From Methylophilaceae bacterium (GTDB lineage Bacteria > Pseudomonadota > Gammaproteobacteria > Burkholderiales > Methylophilaceae), in NCBI GenBank assembly GCA_028823485.1, contig JAPKBG010000012.1, positions 1 through 62,313 on the forward strand: a stretch of DNA of 62,313 nt, in the 5' to 3' direction. The translations under genes and the position numbers were made by a program. The notes under the pieces were generated by a model. It was not told the DNA's origin, made no database searches, and saw nothing but the letters and a program-made list of their open reading frames with translations. Of this stretch, positions 9,870-16,974 are shown one piece after another. Position 1 is the stretch's first letter; each line of letters opens with the position of its first letter.

Positions 9870-10138
9870 ATAGCTAGTAGCCGCACAAAAAAACCCATAA
9901 CAAAATCGTCTGTTAAAAAAACAACCCCCGCGAAAAAGCCAGGAGATTAAAAATCTGCGCCAAAAAAACCTGTCGCAAAAAAACCAGTACAGCCAAAAAG
10001 CGTAAAATTAGCGCTGAAGAGCGTTATAAAATGGTTGAAATCTCCGCCTATTACGTTGCAGAACACAATAATTTCCAAGGTAATGCAATCGACTTTTGGG
10101 TTACTGCCGAAGCTGGGGTGAGTAAACAAATTGATTAG
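9870..10138 (+). pseudogene. Broken DUF2934-domain protein gene
   Basis: A former small basic protein gene. A good Shine-Dalgarno AAAAGGAG (9855-9862) stands 7 bases before ATA at 9870-9872, where ATG would be expected. The frame then reads ASSRTKKPITK… and a Lys/Pro/Ala-rich tail, is cut by TAA at 9948-9950, continues in frame as KKPVAKKPVQPK, and shifts at an A run near 9995-10000 into KRKISAEERYKMVEISAYY…AEHNNFQGNAIDFWVTAEAGV, ending at TAG 10136-10138. The last part is a DUF2934 domain. Three separate lesions (start, nonsense, frameshift) make this a clear pseudogene. Confidence 0.8.
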
Positions 10139-10160
10139 TTAAACACCAACTAATTACAAT

Positions 10161-10188
10161 AAAAAAGGGTGCTAAGCACCCTTTTTTT
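10161..10188. terminator. Bidirectional rho-independent terminator
   Basis: Perfect hairpin GGGTGC-TAA-GCACCC (10167-10181), preceded by six A residues and followed by seven T residues. It separates the plus-strand tldD/DUF2934 region from the minus-strand efp gene. Confidence 0.88.
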
Positions 10189-10215
10189 ATTCCTTACGGA
10201 TATTTAGAGAGATTA

Positions 10216-10776
10216 TTACTTCAAAACTCTATTTTTGTAATCATTAGTCCGGGTATCAATTTCAATCTTATCGCCTTGCGCGACAAACAAAGGCACTGGC
10301 ACTTCATGGCCTGTCGCTATTTTAGCTGACTTCATCACTTTACCTGATGTATCACCTTTAATCGCAGGCTCGGTGTATGTCACTTCACGCACAACCGTTG
10401 TTGGCATTTCCACAGCAATTGGCTTGCCCTCGTAGAATCGAATATCACAAACCATGCCATCTTCCAAGTATGGTAATGCGTCATCCATAAATTCAACATC
10501 AACATTATATTGGTTGTATTCCTCATCCATAAACACATAGCTAGGATCTGCAAAGTAAGAATAAGTCACTTCTTTTCGCTCTAACCCCACCACGTCAAAT
10601 TTATCGGTCGCATTATATACATTTTCACTCGGCGCTTCAGTCAGTAAGTTTTTAAACTTAGCTTTCACCACCGCACCGCTACGGCCAGATTTATTATATT
10701 CTGATTTCAGTAATACCAATGGTTCTCCATCAACCATCACAACATTACCAACACGGAGTTCTTGAGCTGTTTTCAT
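10216..10776 (-). CDS. efp: Translation elongation factor P (Arg32 type)
   Basis: A 186-residue EF-P, the factor that rescues ribosomes stalled on polyproline. The three-domain sequence is complete, from [19 protein letters not shown] to [11 protein letters not shown]. The residue at the tip of domain I is arginine (Arg32, in [12 protein letters not shown]) rather than the lysine used in E. coli. This marks the EarP-dependent class, in which Arg32 is rhamnosylated. The rhamnosyltransferase gene earP lies 58 bases upstream on the same strand, so enzyme and substrate are encoded together. Confidence 0.97.
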   Translation of the reverse strand: MKTAQELRVGNVVMVDGEPLVLLKSEYNKSGRSGAVVKAKFKNLLTEAPSENVYNATDKFDVVGLERKEVTYSYFADPSYVFMDEEYNQYNVDVEFMDDALPYLEDGMVCDIRFYEGKPIAVEMPTTVVREVTYTEPAIKGDTSGKVMKSAKIATGHEVPVPLFVAQGDKIEIDTRTNDYKNRVLK

Positions 10777-10834
10777 AGTTTCAATACCAAATTAAATGAG
10801 TGTTTATTTTAGCCAGAATTATACGCTAGTTTGC

Positions 10835-11953
10835 TTAACTCACGCAAAATTCCACTAGCTTAGTCACCAAATCATCTTGCTGAATCAAGTGATTGGATTG
10901 CTGCTGCGTATGAGCTGATATGGCATCGAGTTTACTCAGATAGTCTTGCCAAACATCATGATGAAAGACTTGCGTTGACCATAACTCATGTAATTTTGTT
11001 AGCGTATGATCAATATCAGGATGGTCATAGAAATTATCTAAGAAAGCATTCAACTTCAATAAATGGGCGTTATCTTCTTGCCAATATGGTTGCCAAACAA
11101 AGGGCTTACCAGACCATACCGCCCTCACCCAGCTGTCTTCACCACGTACAAAGTTAATATCACATGCCCACAACAATACATCGTAATCTTCTTGGCTTAA
11201 AAATGGCAGTATATGCAGCGTTAAATTGCCAGTTTGTATTGCATCACCCACTGCCAAATCATGCTGATCAAGCAAAGGGGTTGGCAAATGTTGATTGAAG
11301 GGCATAAAAACACTAGCTTGCCGATCACCATCGACCAAGGACTGCAAAAATGCATTAACTGGTGCATTTTCATAAGAAAATAAAGAGATATTCAAATCAT
11401 CAACACGGTGATTGATCTGCAAACTATTCCAGAAATTAAGTTGTTGCGGCGCATTAGCCTGCTGAAAATTACTGCGACGTGTCATTAAATCTTGCTCACG
11501 TAACAAGCCGCCTGTTTGCTCAATAAAGCCAGGAAAGTAGAAGTGGCGTGTAAACCCCGTTTCACGGTGTAGCCCATTAAGGGCATGAAACTCCTGCACC
11601 CAGGATTCAGCCGACAAATAGTCGACATTCACCCAAACGGTCTTAGTAGTCATCTGCTTTAAATAAGCATCAGGTAAGCCACATGCAAAGGTTTCAAGCA
11701 CCACATCTGCAGCATGCGAAAATGACGTCGCACCACCCCATCGAACAACCGTCACACCCTCATAGGTTTGCTCTGCCGCATTGCTAACTCCCGTTAGTAT
11801 TTTTGTCGCATCAGACAAGTCATCAACAAATAATCGAACAGATAAACCATGCTCATGATGCAATTGCTTAGCTAAGCGCCAGCACACGCCAATGTCGCCG
11901 AAGTTGTCGACTATTTTACAAAAGATATCCCAAGATTGTTTTAGTTCAACCAT
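10835..11953 (-). CDS. earP: EF-P arginine rhamnosyltransferase EarP
   Basis: A 372-residue EarP (formerly DUF2331) that transfers rhamnose from dTDP-beta-L-rhamnose to Arg32 of EF-P. Family marks are visible: FCKIVDNFGDIGVCWRLA at the N-terminus, with the two aspartates known to matter in Pseudomonas EarP (here Asp16 and Asp20), and NFVRGEDSWVRAVWSGKPF in the C-terminal domain containing the conserved Glu. It precedes efp in the same direction and lies 28 bases after the multicopper oxidase gene. Whether it shares that operon's transcript is unclear. Confidence 0.95.
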   Translation of the reverse strand: MVELKQSWDIFCKIVDNFGDIGVCWRLAKQLHHEHGLSVRLFVDDLSDATKILTGVSNAAEQTYEGVTVVRWGGATSFSHAADVVLETFACGLPDAYLKQMTTKTVWVNVDYLSAESWVQEFHALNGLHRETGFTRHFYFPGFIEQTGGLLREQDLMTRRSNFQQANAPQQLNFWNSLQINHRVDDLNISLFSYENAPVNAFLQSLVDGDRQASVFMPFNQHLPTPLLDQHDLAVGDAIQTGNLTLHILPFLSQEDYDVLLWACDINFVRGEDSWVRAVWSGKPFVWQPYWQEDNAHLLKLNAFLDNFYDHPDIDHTLTKLHELWSTQVFHHDVWQDYLSKLDAISAHTQQQSNHLIQQDDLVTKLVEFCVS

Positions 11954-11981
11954 CAGTAACTTTTCTTCATTCTCTTACGCA

Positions 11982-13373
11982 CTAATCATGCGACATTTTA
12001 TGCGGTTTTCTCACATTAAACTCAGTGATTGGCTTTTCACCAGCAGTAGGAGCTGCTTGATGTTCAATGGGCAAACCTTCACTATTATCTAACGCATAGG
12101 CTACCGTGCCTTTAGGGAAGGCATAATGACCTGGGTCAGTATAGTCGTTTTTTGCCATGTCTTTACGCACTTTGAGTGTCGTAAACATACCTCCCATTTC
12201 AACGGGACCAAATTGCCCTTTTCCCGCCATCATCGGCAAGGTGTTTTCAGGTAATGGCATATCCATCATCTCAGCCATATCACTCATTTCAGACATCCCT
12301 GTTTTACCCATCGGCATATAGTCTGGTACTAACTTAGAAAATGCTTTCGCAATCCCTTGTTGACTCACACCTAACATATTCGGAAAATCATGCCCCATCG
12401 CATTCATTGTGTGATGCGATTTATGACAGTGAAATGCCCAATCACCCAGTTCATCCGCAACAAACTCAATCGCGCGCATTTGACCTACAGCAATATCCGT
12501 CGTCACTTCAGGCCACCGTGCAGTCTTCGGCACCCACCCGCCATCCGTCCCCGTGACTTCAAACTCATGCCCATGGATATGAATGGGGTGATTAGTCATC
12601 GTTAAGTTTCCAACTCTCACACGTACTTTTTCGCCTTGCTTGGCAACGATTGGCGAAGTGCCTGGGAATGCGCGACTGTTAAATGTCCATAAGTTGAAAT
12701 TCAGCATTGTATTGGTTTTGGGCAAATAGCTACCTGGTTCAATATCATAGGCGTTTAGTAAAAACACATAATCTCTATCTACTTTATGCATATTCATATT
12801 TTTAGGATGTGTAATCCAAGAGCCCATCATCCCCATCGCCATTTGCAACATCTCATCAGCATGTGGATGGTACATAAACGTTCCAGCCCGTCTTGCCTCA
12901 AATTCATACACGTAAGTTTTACCCGGCTCAATCGCAGCTTGCGTTAAGCCACTCACACCATCCATACCATTAGGCAAACGTTGTCCATGCCAATGTACAC
13001 TCGTTTTTTCTGGCAGTTTATTAGTCACAAAAATACGCACTTGGTCGCCTTCGACTACCTCTATCGTTGGGCCTGGGCTTTGTCCGTTATAGCCCCATAG
13101 ATTAGCAACCATGCCCGGTGCAATTTCACGTTTGACTGGTTCAGCCACCAAATGAAACTCTTTGACATTCTTGTTCATGCGCCAAGGCAAGCTCCAGCCA
13201 TTTAGCGTGGCTACTGGCTGATAAGGACGTCCTGTATTAGGCATCAACAAAGGTTGCGTATCGGCATTTCCCATCATCACAGGTTCAGGAATACCCGCTA
13301 ATAAGGTTTTATCTACAGCGCTTAGCGCAACACCGGCTGCTGCAAATTGTAAAAACTTTCTGCGGTTCATCAT
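11982..13373 (-). CDS. Tat-exported multicopper oxidase (copper oxidase)
   Basis: A 463-residue multicopper oxidase, probably a periplasmic enzyme oxidising Cu(I) or another metal/phenolic substrate. The N-terminus MNRRKFLQFAAAG is a twin-arginine signal. All four copper-ligand motifs are present: HWHG (127-130), HPHADE (169-174), HPIHIHGHE (262-270) and HCHKSHHTM (315-323). Between about 350 and 395 there is a methionine-rich insert, common in copper-resistance oxidases. Its start overlaps the TolC-family gene by 4 bases (ATGA), so the two are translationally coupled. The strict motif spacing makes the class certain; the substrate is inferred. Confidence 0.93.
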   Translation of the reverse strand: MMNRRKFLQFAAAGVALSAVDKTLLAGIPEPVMMGNADTQPLLMPNTGRPYQPVATLNGWSLPWRMNKNVKEFHLVAEPVKREIAPGMVANLWGYNGQSPGPTIEVVEGDQVRIFVTNKLPEKTSVHWHGQRLPNGMDGVSGLTQAAIEPGKTYVYEFEARRAGTFMYHPHADEMLQMAMGMMGSWITHPKNMNMHKVDRDYVFLLNAYDIEPGSYLPKTNTMLNFNLWTFNSRAFPGTSPIVAKQGEKVRVRVGNLTMTNHPIHIHGHEFEVTGTDGGWVPKTARWPEVTTDIAVGQMRAIEFVADELGDWAFHCHKSHHTMNAMGHDFPNMLGVSQQGIAKAFSKLVPDYMPMGKTGMSEMSDMAEMMDMPLPENTLPMMAGKGQFGPVEMGGMFTTLKVRKDMAKNDYTDPGHYAFPKGTVAYALDNSEGLPIEHQAAPTAGEKPITEFNVRKPHKMSHD

Positions 13374-14767
13374 AGTACACTTCCTTCGCTATCTAATGGG
13401 GAACCGACTAAAGCCATCTCTAAATCGCTCTCTGCTAACCAAAAAACACGTAATGCTTCTATATAGTCATTCACAGCTGCCACCTGCTCTCTCGCAGCGA
13501 CCATCAATGCAAATGGGCTCATCAACATGCTGTTGTATTGCAGTAAGCTCTCTTGCAGCATCGATTTTCGTAGTGGCACCACTTCATCACGATAGCGCTG
13601 CGCAATATTAAAGCTAGTCATGTATTGACTGTATTGCGCCCGCACTTCTGAAGCAGCTAAGATTGCTTGATTATTGGCCTGATGCAATCTTTGCATATAC
13701 ATGGCCTCCGCACGTTTCACTTTGGCCGTTCCCCAATCAAATAGTGGCAACTCAAACCGCAGTTCCAAGCCTTTTTTAACCGGGTCTCCGCGCCGACCTT
13801 CCAGCACGCTGGCTGGGCCAATTTCTAAAACATCAATCAAACGCGTTGTTTTGCTTAAACCAAGCCGTTTAGCCAACGCCTCCACCTGTAAGCGTGTTTG
13901 TTCTAGGTCTAAACGCTTGGAAAAATCAGCTCGATTGACTGTTTTTAGATTGTCTTCAGCATCAGGCAAATCCATCATCCGTGCTGGCAGTTTAAAATCA
14001 GCCGGATGCTTTAGACCCAGCAATGCTGTCAGCGCTTCTTCCGCTTGAATACAGGCATTTTCTGCATGACTTAATGCCAGTGCTGATTCCATATAAAAGC
14101 CTTGTTCACGCCCTACTTCTAGCTTATTCCAGTTTCCACCTTCATGCATGCGTTTAGCCAGCTGATAAGTCGCTTCCGCCGACTCATTCACTTGCTGAAG
14201 GTAATCCACAGCCTGTTTTGCCGCTAACGCGTTAATGTAGGCATTACGTGTCTGCCTAGCCATGCTCAACACATACAACACCATGTTGTTTTGCGTTGCT
14301 TCAAAACGCTTTTTCTCAATTGCAGTCGCTTTACCCATTGTAAATAACGCCATGACATTCATGGTGATGCTTTGTTCAATAGTGTAGTCACCGCGATGTT
14401 TTGCATACAACATCGAGAAACTAGGGTTAGGTAAGCGCCCTGCCTGTACTAAATCTGCTTCAGCCAGTTGTAGTGAGTAAAAGTCAGCTTGTAGTTGTGC
14501 GTTGTTAAGTAACGCAATCTGCACAACATTTTCTATGTTTAGTGGTGGGCTTAACAAAGCCTTTACTTGCTCAGCGCTTTTTTGCTTAACTTCATTAGAG
14601 TTTGCCCACACGGGGGTTTGTTTGATATAGCGCTGTGTGGTTTTTTGTACTTCATTAAAACCACCATCTTCGCTAAATGTCGCGCAACCTGCTAGCCCCA
14701 ATAGGCAGAGCAAATACAATAATGCTTTATGGTAATACGCAACGTGACGTTGCAATGGGTAAAACAT
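13370..14767 (-). CDS. TolC-family outer-membrane efflux lipoprotein
   Basis: A 465-residue outer-membrane factor. The N-terminus has a hydrophobic segment ending in lipobox LAGC (Cys28), so it is probably lipid-anchored like CusC. The body shows the long helical, Asn/Ala/Glu-rich repeats of TolC proteins, including the family signature with …AQLQADFYSLQLAEADLVQAGRLPNPS. It overlaps the multicopper oxidase gene by 4 bases and follows the small cysteine protein, forming a three-gene copper-type operon. No RND pump or membrane-fusion protein is nearby, so it either works with components encoded elsewhere or has a special role with the oxidase. Confidence 0.88.
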   Translation of the reverse strand: MFYPLQRHVAYYHKALLYLLCLLGLAGCATFSEDGGFNEVQKTTQRYIKQTPVWANSNEVKQKSAEQVKALLSPPLNIENVVQIALLNNAQLQADFYSLQLAEADLVQAGRLPNPSFSMLYAKHRGDYTIEQSITMNVMALFTMGKATAIEKKRFEATQNNMVLYVLSMARQTRNAYINALAAKQAVDYLQQVNESAEATYQLAKRMHEGGNWNKLEVGREQGFYMESALALSHAENACIQAEEALTALLGLKHPADFKLPARMMDLPDAEDNLKTVNRADFSKRLDLEQTRLQVEALAKRLGLSKTTRLIDVLEIGPASVLEGRRGDPVKKGLELRFELPLFDWGTAKVKRAEAMYMQRLHQANNQAILAASEVRAQYSQYMTSFNIAQRYRDEVVPLRKSMLQESLLQYNSMLMSPFALMVAAREQVAAVNDYIEALRVFWLAESDLEMALVGSPLDSEGSVL

Positions 14768-14819
14768 GATAAACCTCCAATATAATTAAACAAACTACGG
14801 ACGAATTCGTCCTATGTGT

Positions 14820-15152
14820 TTAACTGAATATCGGTGGTCGAAAGGCAGGTGTATCGTTGATGGATTTAAAAACAACATCAGTGGATAGCGGCGCTGTCGA
14901 TGTTAATGCTGTTATCGCCAATCCAAGCGCCGTATCAAAACTGGCCATTGAAGTCGCCATCATACAAAAACCACAAGCAATACATTGATGTATTTTTTCA
15001 CTTTTCTGGTTGCCAATATTATCGTGGCAAGACGCCGAATCGGCTTGCTGCGTCTGTTGACCCTGCAACGTCATTTGCAAGCTCATTGCACCCGCCGTCA
15101 CCATAAACACGGGTAACCAAGCCATCAATAAAATGCAAATCAACTTCTTCAT
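14820..15152 (-). CDS. Small secreted/membrane Cys-rich protein (DUF2946-like)
   Basis: About 110 residues, taking the ATG at 15152 so that the protein starts MKKLICILLMAWLP, a normal signal peptide; an upstream ATG at 15188 would put a hydrophobic stretch ahead of it. The mature part has a CHDN segment, then HQCIACGFCMMATSM, a short hydrophobic stretch and a Pro-rich end PAFRPPIF. This layout resembles small proteins (DUF2946-like) often found beside copper genes, and the Cys/His cluster could bind copper. It is the first gene of the operon with the TolC-family protein and multicopper oxidase. Family placement is tentative. Confidence 0.65.
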   Translation of the reverse strand: MKKLICILLMAWLPVFMVTAGAMSLQMTLQGQQTQQADSASCHDNIGNQKSEKIHQCIACGFCMMATSMASFDTALGLAITALTSTAPLSTDVVFKSINDTPAFRPPIFS

Positions 15153-15325
15153 AAACAATAGGATAATCTGCCACCCACTTAAGTTCAACCATTACTTACA
15201 CTTAACCTTAAATCTAAGTAATACGCTATCGGCTTGCTCATCATTACCGTTGCCTTTATCCTACTATTGAAAAGTGCCTCAACACCCCAATATAAAAGCT
15301 AATCCCTTAAGTCATGGAGTCCGCG

Positions 15326-15679
15326 ATGTCAGTAGAAGAGAGTCAAGGTTTTATTAAAGAGTATTCCGAAGATGGCTTCTGGGATAAGTTAGTTAAGTTT
15401 GCAAAAACGGCTGGTGAAGACGTAATTGAAAAAGCACTTTGGCTCTATTATGCTGCCGAAAACCCCAAAACACCAACATGGGCTAAAACGGTCATTTATG
15501 GTGCTTTAGGTTACTTTATTTTCCCTGTTGATGCCATTCCAGATATTGCACCGATGGTCGGCTACGCGGACGATTTAGGCGTGCTAGCATCAGCGATTGC
15601 TGCCGTCAGCTTATATATTAATGATGATGTAAAAGCACTTGCCACACAAAAACTAAACGATTGGTTTGGCGAATCCTAG
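15326..15679 (+). CDS. YkvA family (DUF1232) small membrane-associated protein
   Basis: A 117-residue DUF1232/YkvA protein of unknown function. The family core is visible as WAKTVIYGALGYFIFPVDAIPDIAPMVGYADDLGVL, with a hydrophobic hairpin around it. I chose ATG 15326 because GGAG at 15316-15319 sits 6 bases upstream; an ATG at 15314 overlaps that site and is less likely. The next gene begins 4 bases after the stop, so the two form a small operon. Confidence 0.88.
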   Translation: MSVEESQGFIKEYSEDGFWDKLVKFAKTAGEDVIEKALWLYYAAENPKTPTWAKTVIYGALGYFIFPVDAIPDIAPMVGYADDLGVLASAIAAVSLYINDDVKALATQKLNDWFGES

Positions 15680-15683
15680 TAGC

Positions 15684-15902
15684 ATGAACACCAAAGAAAC
15701 TAAGCCTACAGACGACAGCGTAACGGATGAGATTATGTGTGAATGTACAGGCACCACACGCGGTAAGATTTTTGATTTAGTCGCACAAGGTTTAGACTTT
15801 GATGCGATTTCAAGTAAGACTGGCGTTAACACTGGTTGTGGTGGCTGTGAGTGGGAAGTAGAGTCATTTATTGAAGCACTTGAAGAGGGCAAGAAAAACT
15901 AA
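15684..15902 (+). CDS. Bfd-like (2Fe-2S)-binding protein
   Basis: A 72-residue protein with the four-cysteine pattern of bacterioferritin-associated ferredoxin: Cys19-x-Cys21 (MCECTG) and Cys52-x2-Cys55 (GCGGC), a CxC-X30-CxxC spacing typical of BFD [2Fe-2S] domains. Members pass electrons to bacterioferritin for iron release or serve as Fe-S modules in nitrite reductases; the free-standing form here cannot be placed further. A TTG at 15666 would add six residues and overlap the YkvA gene; ATG 15684 is preferred. Confidence 0.82.
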   Translation: MNTKETKPTDDSVTDEIMCECTGTTRGKIFDLVAQGLDFDAISSKTGVNTGCGGCEWEVESFIEALEEGKKN

Positions 15903-15909
15903 TAAGAAA

Positions 15910-16261
15910 ATGGGTCATATATGGTCCGCCTCGTTTTGCAAGTAAAATTTATTCGTAGCATAAAGAAATATTGCTTACATATATCCGGCCTTTAGGTGAG
16001 GTTTTATTAATCTCTGGCCCTGATGGAATCATCACGTTCACCTCATCAGATCTTCTGCTTCAAATGAGCCCCTAGCCCCGCCAGGTTCGTTGGAATTTAG
16101 ATGTTATCTCTTATGGCATCACTTAAATTTTATCCACGCAATTCGTTAAAAACTTAATGTTTATCTACTGACCTTCTAATTCTTCAGGTACTTGTTACAC
16201 GATAGTCTTGTTTATTCGTTAATAAAGCCCATACAACTCGTGCATTTTTATTGGCCATCGC
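15910..16261 (-). mobile_element. 3' relic of an IS110/IS1111-family element
   Basis: On the minus strand, 16261-16184 encodes 25 residues ending at a TGA and reading AMANKNARVVWALLTNKQDY…, which matches the usual C-terminal end of IS110-family transposases (VAxANKxARxxWALL). About 270 bases of AT-rich non-coding DNA follow, with structured repeats: AGGTGA (15994-15999) pairs with TCACCT (16038-16043), enclosing TGATG/CATCA (16021-16025/16030-16034), and a GGCGGACCATATATG-like end near 15913-15930. The rest of the transposase is missing. The family call rests on the short C-terminal match and the character of the tail. Confidence 0.55.
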
Positions 16262-16293
16262 CACTCGCCAACTTTCAGATCTTCTGGCAATGC
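16254..16293 (-). repeat. 40-bp fragment matching the rsuA-type gene at 59232-59271
   Basis: Read on the minus strand, these 40 bases match 37 of 40 positions of the pseudouridine synthase gene at 59232-59271 and encode the same peptide ALPEDLKVGEWRW. The fragment runs directly into the IS110 relic through the shared bases TGGCGATGGC, so the joint shows microhomology. Confidence 0.85.
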
Positions 16294-16306
16294 GAAAATC
16301 AAGGGA

Positions 16307-16561
16307 TCAGCCTGCTTTGCCTTTATAAACCTCACTTTTTCTATCACCTCCATGAGCAGCCAACTTAGTTGATCTTGAAACCAACTGACTGATCTTTTGA
16401 TGGAACCCACTAGTACCATAAGCTTCGCCACGCATGGTTGCTTCTGTTATTAAGTTTTCTTCTTTAGCAATATCAAGCTTATCAAATATCTTTTGATAGT
16501 TTTTATACCGTTGCTGCAAATCATCACCCAAGCCCTTATATAACGGATGTTCGCTAATCAA
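16307..16561 (-). pseudogene. C-terminal fragment of a REP-associated tyrosine transposase (RAYT, IS200-like)
   Basis: The reading frame begins SEHPLYKGLGDDLQQRYKNY and ends near HGGDRKSEVYK. The HPLYxxLG…RYxxY opening and the (R/H)GGDRKS ending are features of the C-terminal part of RAYT/Y1-type transposases. The N-terminal catalytic half with the HUH motif is absent here, and a stop lies just upstream in frame. It is a dead gene piece, not an active transposase. Confidence 0.55.
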
Positions 16562-16622
16562 CTTATCTGCTCCCCCCTAAAGAATGATGGGCATAGCTTG
16601 ACCATTTACAATCAGAATAAAA

Positions 16623-16699
16623 GGTGTCAGGTCTTGCCTTTTGCCTTTCTTATAAAAAGTACGAGGTCGAGCAGAAAGAAAGGGGCAGGTCTTGCAATC
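16623..16699. repeat. Direct repeats GTCAGGTCTTGC-like (16623-16637, 16684-16699)
   Basis: GGTGTCAGGTCTTGC at 16623-16637 and GGCAGGTCTTGCAATC ending at 16699 share CAGGTCTTGC. An inverted copy, GATTGCACGACCTG, lies at 16875-16888, so 16686-16699 and 16875-16888 form an inverted pair with one mismatch. Such motifs often surround RAYT transposase genes. Confidence 0.6.
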
Positions 16700-16750
16700 A
16701 CGCACTTCTGCTTTTTTCATCACTCGACTAACCGTTCAATAATGCACATT

Positions 16751-16803
16751 AAATTCATCATCAACGAATATATCTTCACGTCGACCACCCCAGAAATCAC
16801 ATT
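16751..16803 (-). pseudogene. N-terminal scrap of a RAYT-type transposase
   Basis: On the minus strand NVIS (16803-16792) followed after a one-base shift by GGRREDIFVDDEF (16789-16751) resembles the N-terminal HVISRGDRREDIFxDD block of REP-associated transposases. Only about 17 residues remain and two frames are needed. It may belong to the same dead gene as the fragment at 16307-16561 or to a second copy. Confidence 0.4.
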
Positions 16804-16974
16804 ATAAAGCGCTCCTGTATATTCCATATCTTATTGATATTGCCATACACCCAAGCTTAGATCATAAATGCTTGATTGCACGACCTGACTCTTTTTTCCT
16901 GGGAAATAAGAAAACAGCGTGACCCATGCTGGCATCAACGCTGCTTTTAATCGTACTGTTTTTATTTAAATCAA

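Noticed and set aside
9870-9950. Short intact gene using an ATA start
   Set aside because: ATA starts are exceptional and the downstream DUF2934 domain shows that the original product was longer, so a broken gene is the simpler reading.
16219-16431. 70-codon minus-strand ORF as a gene
   Set aside because: It crosses the joints between the RAYT fragment, the rsuA-like piece and the IS110 relic in mixed frames, so it is a chance chimera.
16547-16807. 86-codon plus-strand ORF
   Set aside because: It is antisense to the transposase scraps and contains the repeats; no ribosome site and no protein-like character.
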